A stretch of 64,000 nucleotides of DNA from the NCBI RefSeq assembly GCF_901709675.1, contig NC_051089.1:19156008-19220007 (forward strand), in the 5' to 3' direction. This DNA comes from Syngnathus acus. Its lineage: Eukaryota > Chordata > Actinopteri > Syngnathiformes > Syngnathidae. This document shows, piece by piece, positions 23,194-33,600 of this stretch; position 1 is the stretch's first letter; each line of letters opens with the position of its first letter. Position numbers and translations under genes: made by a program. The notes below the pieces were generated by a model, which had not been told where the DNA came from, made no database searches, and saw nothing but the letters and a program-made list of their open reading frames with translations.

Positions 23194-23277
23194 GCATCTT
23201 TTTCAGAATGACACACCCCTACGCGCTCCGGCCAAATCAGACCAGATCATATTTGCAGTATTTATCCATATTAAGTA

Positions 23278-24086
23278 CAGTGGAGCCAGGGTTTTCGACG
23301 ACAATCTGTTCCAGAAGGCTGTTCGAGACGTGAATCGTTCGAATTCCGAATCATGTTTTCCCATTACAAATAATGAAAACAATTTAATCTGTTCCCAAAA
23401 TAAAAACGCTTTTTTAAGCATTTTTTCATTTGCGCAGTTTTGTCCGATCGCGCAACTGCAGCGCACCGCCGAACGCGCAACCGTAGCGTTTCGCCGACCG
23501 CGCAACTGCACCGCGCTGGTTGCATTATTGTGACGCTGAAATTTAGAAAATATTTTTAAAGTCCTGATGTACTTTCCAAAATTTAAGTGGACCTCAGTGC
23601 GCAGGTAGCTTAATTTTGTCCGATCGCGCAACTGCAGCGCACCGCCGAACGCACAACCGTAGCGCGCTGGTCGCATTATTGTGACAGAGCGGTCGCTAAA
23701 ATTTAGAAAATATTTTTAAAGTCCTAATGGACTTTCCAAAATTTAAGTGGACCTCAGTGCGCAGGGAGCTTAATTTGGTCCGATCGTGCAACCGCAGCGC
23801 GCCAGGCGCTCACTGTCGCATTGCTTTAGGAGCGTCTTTGTGTTTTCGGATGGCTTTACTGCTCCCACTTGCTTCCTTGGGAGGCATGATTAGAGTTGAT
23901 GCAATCCTCAGAGTAACGAGAATGTAATAACGAACGGAGTCAGTTGGCATGCGGGTCCTCTCGGCTCATCTCGTGAGGTTCGACAACCGAATTTCATCCG
24001 ATATCCGAAGCAAAAAAATCTCGAATTTTTTGTTCGAATACCGATTTGTTCGGGAACCGGGACGTTCGAAAACCGAAACTCCACTG
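23278..24086. mobile_element. Tigger-like MITE, copy 1
   Basis: The ends are CAGTGGAGCC...GGGTTTTCGACGAC and GTTCGAAAACCGAAACTCCACTG, flanked by TA on both sides (23276-23277, 24087-24088). The element matches 49262-50287. It contains nearly two tandem copies of a 180-bp internal unit (gatcgcgcaactgcagcgc at about 23446 and 23623, with a degenerate third at 23781). Its sequence gggaaccgggacgttcg at about 24052 is the unoccupied form of the site that holds a solo LTR in the other copy. Confidence 0.88.
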
Positions 24087-24349
24087 TACTAACTAGTTCT
24101 GACTTCATTTCTTTAGCATTTTAAATCCACACATTTTGGGATGAACGCTTTCCCAGTGATACGTTTGTTTTTTGACAGATTACAGGGATGCACATTCAAT
24201 TCCCCATCTGTTAGATCCTCTGTGGTCAGATTTAACCTCACTGATCTGACTATGAGCTGAATATCATAGCTACCACTCCCTATGGACAAGCCTGGGTATG
24301 CCAGGCATTGAAAAGGTCATCTTTGATTATTGCCGTCTCGGCCGCCTTC
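24087..24349 (-). other. Presumed fgf19 3' UTR
   Basis: This sequence follows the fgf19 stop on the minus strand and ends at the Tigger-like MITE. No AATAAA is present on the minus strand within it, so the transcript may run into or past the MITE. That is inference. Confidence 0.4.
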
Positions 24350-24670
24350 TCAACGTTTATGAAAGCTCGGGCTATGAATGATCCGTGCAAGAATACCAAA
24401 TGATTCGACCGTGTCAAATGATTTAGCTGTTTGTGATGCATCCTGACTTGGGTGATAAAAGGACTGCAGTGTTGGAGTTGATGCCTGAACAATAGTACTG
24501 ATTCGCGGCAGGAACTGAGCCAAAGATGGAACACCACTGTCTCTGCCTTGAAGACGCCGCCGATGATTCCCCAAGCTAAGAAGTACTCCATGTCTGACAG
24601 AGATGTAGATGCTGTATCCATCTGGCATGATTTGCTCCCTGAAAGTGCAGTCATCTCTGCTGTAGATGTG
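24350..24670 (-). CDS. fgf19: fgf19 coding exon 3
   Basis: It begins after the acceptor tatgttacag with [13 protein letters not shown] (residues 107 on) and ends at TGA 24352-24350. It holds the second half of the trefoil ([26 protein letters not shown]) and the tail from QFLPRIST to SPSFHKR, the part of endocrine FGFs that contacts Klotho. The frame upstream of the acceptor is intronic: it reads into a retroelement tail. 106 codons plus stop. Confidence 0.96.
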   Translation of the reverse strand, partial: HIYSRDDCTFREQIMPDGYSIYISVRHGVLLSLGNHRRRLQGRDSGVPSLAQFLPRISTIVQASTPTLQSFYHPSQDASQTAKSFDTVESFGILARIIHSPSFHKR

Positions 24671-27600
24671 CTGTAACATAAGTAATAAGTAAACTTTATT
24701 TATATAGCACTTTTTACAGACCAAGTTTAGTGCTTCACATGACAAAAATAATAGATGATTCTAAAAAAATATATATTAAGACATTAAGACAATCAAATAC
24801 AAGCTAGAATGTTTACTCAAAAAGCTAGTTGCTTTTTAAAACCATCCACAGATGCACGTAAACGGCCATAAACAGATTTAACTAGTCACCAGGATTGCTT
24901 TTTCTGATTTTGTCTTCTTTGACCACAACAATGTTTCTCAAATAATGTAATCAAGAAGTGACAGGCGCATAAATTAATGACTTCTCGTCGAATGTATTGA
25001 GATCTTGTACTTCATATTAGCAATGCAAGGTCAAAACCTTTAGCTACCTTCAGATTTTTATGAGCTTCATTTGTACCAATTAAGGTAATAGACTGACAAA
25101 TCATACAATGTAATCACAAAAATGCAAATCAATGGCATGCATCACCTCACGAGGATTTGTTAATGTGTTATAAGTGAGAATCTCAGAGGATCCAGAGGAC
25201 TTTTAGCCCAAAGAAAAAAAACATACTACCAATTCTCATTGTGCCATCACGCAATACTAGATCCATCTGCACAAAATAAACAAAATAATAAAACTTGTTT
25301 TACAGCGAAAAATTATAAAAATATCACAAATCAGTTGACATGTATAATTGTTTGAGGACAACACAAAAGTCAGTATGCTATTTAATAAAATAAAAGGAGA
25401 TTTAAAAAAGTTAAAGTCACAATGATCTTCACACACACATCTGGGTGTGGTGAAATTTGTTCTCTGCATTTAACCCATCCCCATGTGATTTTGATCCATC
25501 CCCTGGGGGAGAGGGGAGCAGTGAGCAGCAGCGGTGCCGCGCTTGGGAATCATTTGATGATCTAACCCCCCATTTCCATCCCTTCATGCTGAGTGCCAAG
25601 CAGGAAGGAAATGGGTCCCATTTTTATAGTCTTTGGTATGACCCGGCGGGGGTTTGAACACACAACCTTCCAGTCTCAGGGCGGACACTCTACCACTAGG
25701 CCACTGAGCTGGCAGCAAATGAGGACTGAACATCAACTCAACAATAGTCTGTTTTGTCATTTTGTAGCAGCAGATGAGTTGTTTACAGAATTGCAAAAAC
25801 ACTATTCCAAATTTTCCAATCTTTAGACAAATGAGGCCTTTTGATTAAATATACATACATACATAGTATGTACGTACGTACATACGCACATACTGTACAC
25901 ATTGTACGTACGTACGTACGTATCTACGTACATACGTACATATGGTATCTCACAAAATTGAGTACACCCGTCTCATTTCTGCAATGTTTTAATTATATCT
26001 TGTCATGGGACATCACTGAAGAAATGACACTTTGATCCAATGTTAAGTAGTCACTGTAGAGCTTGGATAGCAAAGTAAATTTATTGTTACTTCAAAGTAA
26101 CTCAAAATACAACAATGAATGTGTAAAATGCTGACAACAAAAGTGAGTACCGTAATTTTCGGACTATAAGTCGCTCCGGAGTATAAGTCGCACCAGCCAT
26201 AAAATGCCCAAAAATGTGAAAAAAAACATATATAGAGGCTTTGCAGTCACGTGGTTTTATCACGTGATTTTGTGTTATGCCGCCATCTTGGCGGTCAACT
26301 CGTCGGCTCGTTCCTACGTGTTTGTATGGATTGTCTGATTTCTGCGCTACGTTTTCACCGATTTCTAACGAATTATGGCTGATTTGCTATCCAACGAAGT
26401 TAGGCATTTGGATGAAGACTCCAAGAAACGTTACAGAGAGAAGTTGAACCTTGTTGGCACAACGGATCCGTACCTTTTACCGAGAAGCATGCTAAAATCG
26501 CCCGAGCATTTTGCAACAGCCGACCTGCCTGAACGCTCATATCCAGATATTTATAATTACCTCGTCGATTTGTTTTGTAATGACATTTCATAACTTGACA
26601 TATTAAAAAACTGAATAGAGTGAAATCATTCAGATACTGTACCTGTCTGTTCAAGTTGCTACCATTTTTATTTTTTGTTTATTTTTGCATGATGCCACAT
26701 CTGATTGGCTTGAAAACTTAACCAATAAAATTTTTAACCTTGTGCCAATGGCTTGAAAACTTTACCAATGTAGATTTTACCTTGTGCCAAATGAAGTAAC
26801 AAAAACCCTCTTGTTAAAAAATGCTACATTAAAAAAAAATTGTTTCACAAGGTTCATAATAATTTTTGGGGAAATTTCCTAATGCATTCACTCGAGAATT
26901 AATTGTTCAATTCCAATATGAAGTTCAATATTTACATTGATAACGTTTTCAAGCCAATCAGATGAAGCATCATGAAAAAATAAACACAAAATAAAAACGG
27001 GGGGGTGAACTGAAGAAATCATCCCATTCCCTGCCTTGCTGCTCTTGCTGCCTTTCTAAAAATGCACCCAGCATTTTCAACAATCATATTTGTATCATCC
27101 CATATTGTATTATTTCACATTTTGTGAAACAAATCAGGGGTGAATAGTTTCTTTACATACCTGATATGAAGTCCTCATTGCATATCCTTGTGTAAATCGT
27201 AGGTTTCCATCGTTCACGACGAATATCCGCGATCCATTTATCACGTTTTTTCATGTTCGCCGGAAATCTATAGAAGCTAAGATTTGGTTTATCGCCTCGT
27301 CTATTGCTACATCCAACAGCACAGCAGGTATCCGGCATTTTTAAGCTCATATAACAAGAAAGCGTGTGTGAGTCGTTAACCGGCACTGAAAAGTTGACCG
27401 CCAAGATGGCCGCCAAGCTAATGTGGGTAGCTTGATGACGTCAGCTGCAAAGCCTCTATAAGTCGCTCCGGAGTATAAGTCGCATTTTGGGGGGCAATTT
27501 ATTCGACAAAATCCAACACCAAGAACAGACATGAACGAGCAACAACAGGCTAAACGATACGGTATGCTAACGTGACAAACACAAACGAGGAGCTGAGAAC

Positions 27601-30600
27601 GGGCCTGACGTAACATTCAGTTATTTAAAAAAAGCTATTACATAAATAACACGTTTATAAAACCATCTGTGTCACTCCAATTCATTAAATCCATCGATCG
27701 TCTTTTGTCAACAATGCCGTGTGCCGCGCCACAGTTCAAATTATTCCACAGGCCCATACAACGATATATAAACTATATTTTAAATAACTATCACATAAAC
27801 AACAATATTATCAAACCATTTGTGTCACTCCAAATCATTAAATCCATCGATCAAATTTCTCGTCTTTTATCGATCGTCCTTTGTCAACAATGCCGTGTGC
27901 CGCGCCGCAGTTCAAATTATTCCACAGGCCCATACAACGATATATAAACTATATTTTAAATAACTATCACATAAACAACAATATTATCAAACCATTTGTG
28001 TCACTCCAAATCATTAAATCCATCGATCACATTTCTCGTCCTTTATGTCATCCTGGTGACAGAGGACATGTCCAGAGGATATGGCGCTTTAAAGTGTTAA
28101 TTACTTTATTTGATTTTTTCTCTCTATTTTTCATGTTTTGAATATGTTCAAGATAAAGATATCAAAGCATGTGAAGTGATCAACTATACTAAAAATAACA
28201 TGTGAAGTGGTCAACTATACTTGTAAGTAAGTGGTGTTAATGATCAAGTAAAAATTTGTGAAAAAAAACCATATATAAGTCGCTCCTGAGTATAAGTCGC
28301 CCCCCCCACCCAAACTATGAAAAAAAAAAAACGCGACTTATAGTCCGAAAATTACGGTACACCCCAACTGAAAATCTCAAAATTAAGCCAAAATTGGGAC
28401 CAATTAGGCATTTTTCCTCCCTGTGTGATGCGACTATTTAGTGTACTGAGGTATTAGGTGTGATTGGGGATTAGGTGTGTTAAATTGGGTATTTTCACTC
28501 TCATACTGGTCACAGAAAGTTCAACATGGCACCTCATGGCAAAGAACTCTCTGAGGATCTAAAAAAAAGAATTATTGCTCTACATAAAGACGGCCTAGGC
28601 TATAAGAAGATTGCCAACACCCTGAAACTGAGCTGTAGTACAGTGGCTAAGACCATACAATCATACAACCATACCATCAAATAATGTAATCAAGAAGTGA
28701 CAGGCGCATAAATTAATGACTTCTCGTCGAATGTATTGAGATCTTGTACTTCATATTAGCAATGCAAGGTCAAAACCTTTAGCTACCTTCAGATTTTTAT
28801 GAGCTTCATTTGTACCAATTAAGGTAATAGACTGACAAATCATACAATGTAATCACAAAAATGCAAATCAATGGCATGCATCACCTCACGAGGATTTGTT
28901 AATGTGTTATAAGTGAGAATCTCAGAGGATCCAGAGGACTTTTAGCCCAAAGAAAAAAAACATACTACCAATTCTCATTGTGCCATCACGCAATACTAGA
29001 TCCATCTGCACAAAATAAACAAAATAATAAAACTTGTTTTACAGCGAAAAATTATAAAAATATCACAAATCAGTTGACATGTATAATTGTTTGAGGACAA
29101 CACAAAAGTCAGTATGCTATTTAATAAAATAAAAGGAGATTTAAAAAAGTTAAAGTCACAATGATCTTCACACACACATCTGGGTGTGGTGAAATTTGTT
29201 CTCTGCATTTAACCCATCCCCATGTGATTTTGATCCATCCCCTGGGGGAGAGGGGAGCAGTGAGCAGCAGCGGTGCCGCGCTTGGGAATCATTTGATGAT
29301 CTAACCCCCCATTTCCATCCCTTCATGCTGAGTGCCAAGCAGGAAGGAAATGGGTCCCATTTTTATAGTCTTTGGTATGACCCGGCGGGGGTTTGAACAC
29401 ACAACCTTCCAGTCTCAGGGCGGACACTCTACCACTAGGCCACTGAGCTGGCAGCAAATGAGGACTGAACATCAACTCAACAATAGTCTGTTTTGTCATT
29501 TTGTAGCAGCAGATGAGTTGTTTACAGAATTGCAAAAACACTATTCCAAATTTTCCAATCTTTAGACAAATGAGGCCTTTTGATTAAATATACATACATA
29601 CATAGTATGTACGTACGTACATACGCACATACTGTACACATTGTACGTACGTACGTATCTACGTACATACGTACATATGGTATCTCACAAAATTGAGTAC
29701 ACCCGTCTCATTTCTGCAATGTTTTAATTATATCTTGTCATGGGACATCACTGAAGAAATGACACTTTGATCCAATGTTAAGTAGTCACTGTAGAGCTTG
29801 GATAGCAAAGTAAATTTATTGTTACTTCAAAGTAACTCAAAATACAACAATGAATGTGTAAAATGCTGACAACAAAAGTGAGTACCGTAATTTTCGGACT
29901 ATAAGTCGCTCCGGAGTATAAGTCGCACCAGCCATAAAATGCCCAAAAATGTGAAAAAAAACATATATAAGTCGCTCCGGAGTATAAGTCGCATTTTGGG
30001 GGGCAATTTATTCGACAAAATCCAACACCAAGAACAGACATGAACGAGCAACAACAGGCTAAACGATACGGTATGCTAACGTGACAAACACAAACGAGGA
30101 GCTGAGAACGGGCCTGACGTAACATTCAGTTATTTAAAAAAAGCTATTACATAAATAACACGTTTATAAAACCATCTGTGTCACTCCAATTCATTAAATC
30201 CATCGATCGTCTTTTGTCAACAATGCCGTGTGCCGCGCCACAGTTCAAATTATTCCACAGGCCCATACAACGATATATAAACTATATTTTAAATAACTAT
30301 CACATAAACAACAATATTATCAAACCATTTGTGTCACTCCAAATCATTAAATCCATCGATCAAATTTCTCGTCTTTTATCGATCGTCCTTTGTCAACAAT
30401 GCCGTGTGCCGCGCCGCAGTTCAAATTATTCCACAGGCCCATACAACGATATATAAACTATATTTTAAATAACTATCACATAAACAACAATATTATCAAA
30501 CCATTTGTGTCACTCCAAATCATTAAATCCATCGATCACATTTCTCGTCCTTTATGTCATCCTGGTGACAGAGGACATGTCCAGAGGATATGGCGCTTTA

Positions 30601-33600
30601 AAGTGTTAATTACTTTATTTGATTTTTTCTTTCTATTTTTCATGTTTTGAATATGTTCAAGATAAAGATATCAAAGCATGTGAAGTGATCAACTATACTA
30701 AAAATAACATGTGAAGTGGTCAACTATACTTGTAAGTAAGTGATGTGTTAATGATCAAGTAAAAATTTGTGAAAAAAAAACATATATAAGTCGCTCCTGA
30801 GTATAAATCGCCCCCCCCCACCCAAACTATGAAAAAAAAAAAACGCGACTTATAGTCCGAAAATTACGGTACACCCCAACTGAAAATCTCAAAATTAAGC
30901 CAAAATTGGGACCAATTAGGCATTTTTCCTCCCTGTGTGATGCGACTATTTAGTGTACTGAGGTGTTAGGTGTGATTGGGGATTAGGTGTATTAAATTGG
31001 GTATTTTCACTCTCATACTGGTCACAGAAAGTTCAACATGGCACCTCATGGCAAAGAACTCTCTGAGGATCTAAAAAAAAGAATTATTGCTCTACATAAA
31101 GACGGCCTAGGCTATAAGAAGATTGCCAACACCCTGAAACTGAGCTGTAGTACAGTGGCTAAGACCATACAGCGGTTTAAGACAAGTTCCATTCAAAGCA
31201 GACCTCGCCATGGTCGACCAAAGAAGTTGAGTGCGCGCGCTCAGCGTCATATTCAGAGGTTGGCTTTGGAAAACAGGCGTATGAGTGCTGCCAGCATTGC
31301 TGTAGAGCAGGGGTGTCCAAACTACGGCCCGCGGGCCAACTGCGGCCCGCAGCAAAGAAGAAGTACTGGGCAGGCTAACGAGTTAGCGGAAAGATGCTAA
31401 TTCGCGATCGTGCTAACACGCGCAAACGGACCTCTAAAGGAAATTAAACGAACATTTGGAGAAATACTACATTCTCCTAAAGGTTAGACACATGTGATCA
31501 TTCATTTCTCTTGTTAGGAGACACACTTACATCGCCAATGACTCCTGTACCACTGTAACCAACATATGTACAAGAACGTAAAAAAGGAAGTGGTATCGCC
31601 TGAAAACGGCCTTCAAAATATATCACCCTACCTCAAATCAAAGCATGGCTGAATAACATAAATAACATGGAGAATTCTTAACACAAACTGTAAATATGTT
31701 TTTAGAACAACTTTTATTATTATAATTTTTTTTATAACAAGGTAGAAGTGTACATACTGTAAATATGTTCTTAGAACTCATTATTATAACAATTTTCTAT
31801 AACAAGGTACAACACTGTAAATATGTTTTTAGAACTCTTATTATAATAACCTTTTTTCTAAAAAAAAAAAAAAAAGGTACAAGTGTACCTACTGCAATTG
31901 TGTGGGCACTCCTTGCCTTCTGCTGGCGTGTGGGCAAGTTTTGTGCCATAATTCCTCAATTTAGAAGTTTTATTTTGACTTTTAATTCTTTTTTTCAATT
32001 TGGGAAAAGAATCCGCGATGTAGTGAAACCGCGATAAACAAACCGTGATGTAGCGAGGGATTACTGTACATCACTGAAAATCAAGGCAATTGTGTTTGTC
32101 TAATTTGTAAAGAGACGGTTGCCTTGTTTAAGGATTTCAACTTAAAGAGACACTATCAGACTAAACATGCGAACACAAACGACCAGCTAACAGGGAGTGA
32201 CCGCGCTGATAAAGTGAAGCAGCTCCAAGCTGAACTGGCATCACTACAGCGATTCTTCACACGGGACTGTGAGTCAAAAATAAATATTACTAAAGCAAGC
32301 TACGAAGTGGCCATGTTAAGACTGTTGATGTTATGGACCTCTAGACCTGACACAAACTATTATTTTCTGAAAGATAATGTAAATGACAAGAGCAAAATTC
32401 ACTAGTTTTAAGTTTTAATAATAACAGACAACTTTGCATTACTTATAACTCCCGTTTAAAATGTTCATGAGGCAAAAGTAATTTTAAACTCATGTAAATT
32501 TAAGGTATTTCATACAGTTTGTTCAATGTTATCTGACTCTTCAGATATGAATGAAAGGCATAATTTGTGTTTTTAGAGTTGTTCACATCTGCCTGAGTGA
32601 CTCATATTTGGTTATTTTGTCATTTGAAAAATAAAGACAATTGTGACAATGAAATTTGTTTTATAACAGTGTGTATTTGCATGACATTTTTGTAGTTAAA
32701 AAATGTCCGAAAAAACGATTGTCCCCCGGGCCCCTTCACTTTATCAAATCTGGCCCTCCTTGCAAAAAGTTTGGACACCCCTGCTGTAGAGGTTGAAGGG
32801 GTGGGGGGTCAGTCTGTCAGTGCTCAGACCATACGCTGCACACTGCATTCAATTGGTCTGCATGGCTGTCGTCCCAGAAAAAAGCCTCTTCTAAAAAACA
32901 TGGACAAGGAAGCTCACAAAAGGTTTGCTGAAGACAAGCAGACTAAGGATATGGGTTACTGGAACCATGTCCTGTGGTCTGATGAGACCAAGATAAACAC
33001 ATTTGTTTCAGATGCTGTCCAGCATGTGTGGCAACAACCAGGTCGTTGCTGGAATTCTCTTCCACTCTTCCATCTGAGTCTGCTTGTCTTCAGGATATGG
33101 ATATGAGTTACTGGAACCATGTCTTGTGGTCTGATGAGACCAAGATAAACATATTTGGTTCAGATGGTGTCCAGTGTGTGTGGTGGCACCCAGGTGAAGA
33201 TTACAAAGACAAGTGTGTCTTGCCTACAGTCAAGCATGGTGGTGGGAGCGTCATGATCTGGGCCTGTATGAGTGCTGCTGGCACTGGGGAGCTACAGTTC
33301 ATTGAGGGAACAATGAATACCAACATGTACTGTGGAATACTGAAGCAGAGCATGATCCCCTCCCTTCGTAAACTGGGCCGCAGAGCAGTATTCCAACACG
33401 ATAATGACCCCAAACACACCTCCAAGATGACCACTGCCTTCCTATAGAAGCTGAGGGTGAAAGTGATGGACTGGCCAAGCATGTCCCCAGACCTAAACAT
33501 CTGTGGGGCATGCTCAAACAGAAGGTGGGGGAGCGCAAGGTTTCCAACATCCACCAGCTCCGTGATGTCATCATGGAAGAGTGGAAGAGGATTCCAGCGG

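Larger units (their letters stand above)
26234..27457. mobile_element. ISL2EU-type element, internally deleted
   Basis: Terminal inverted repeats AGAGGCTTTGCAG plus a shared subterminal block (gccatcttggcggtcaact) enclose 1224 bp. The duplicated unit B shows the unoccupied site acatatataagtcg, so the target duplication is 2 bp (AT), or TATA if the repeat is read shorter. It keeps the start of a YqaJ-type protein on the plus strand and a THAP protein on the minus strand, the gene pair known from ISL2EU transposons. No transposase is left. Confidence 0.85.
26150..28357 (-). mobile_element. pogo-type MITE, copy A
   Basis: Ends CCGTAATTTTCGGACTATAAG and the reverse complement, with TA on both sides (26148-26149, 28358-28359). 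Near its right side a segment gtgtcactccaa(a/t)tcatta occurs three times (27669, 27822, 27998); on the minus strand its first copy reads DGFNELE-stop, like the acidic C-terminus of pogo transposases. The ISL2EU-type element at 26234-27457 is inserted in its left part. Confidence 0.9.
24938..28659 (+). repeat. Segmental tandem duplication, unit A
   Basis: The unit runs from tcaaataatgtaatcaagaag to ggctaagaccataca and recurs at 28677-31171, a start-to-start distance of 3739 bp. By eye there are fewer than about ten differences over 2.5 kb. Unit A is 1.23 kb longer because an ISL2EU-type element sits in it. A 17-bp filler separates the units. Each unit contains a SINE, a TACG microsatellite, the left part of a Tc1 element and a pogo MITE. 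Confidence 0.95.
25943..28659 (+). mobile_element. Tc1-like element, left part (unit A)
   Basis: TA at 25941-25942 precedes the terminus tggtatctcacaaaattgag. The long inverted-repeat region (gcttggatagcaaagtaaat) pairs with 33700-33890. A pogo MITE is inserted at 26150-28357. The transposase starts at 28526 ([20 protein letters not shown]) and stops at the duplication breakpoint 28659. The rest of the gene exists only in unit B. Confidence 0.9.
28677..31171 (+). repeat. Segmental tandem duplication, unit B
   Basis: 2.5-kb copy of 24938-28659 without the ISL2EU-type insertion. Its right end flows into the complete Tc1 element, so unit B keeps the original right junction and unit A is the truncated one. 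Confidence 0.95.
31308..32783 (+). mobile_element. hAT element nested in Tc1 transposase
   Basis: Ends CAGGGGTGTCCAAACTACGG and aaaaagtttggacacccctg, with the 8-bp duplication ctgtagag at 31300-31307 and 32784-32791. Inside are a Tigger-like fragment (31362-32066) and a zinc-finger remnant (32124-32405). The last 140 bp match the truncated copy at 63633-63795. Confidence 0.93.
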
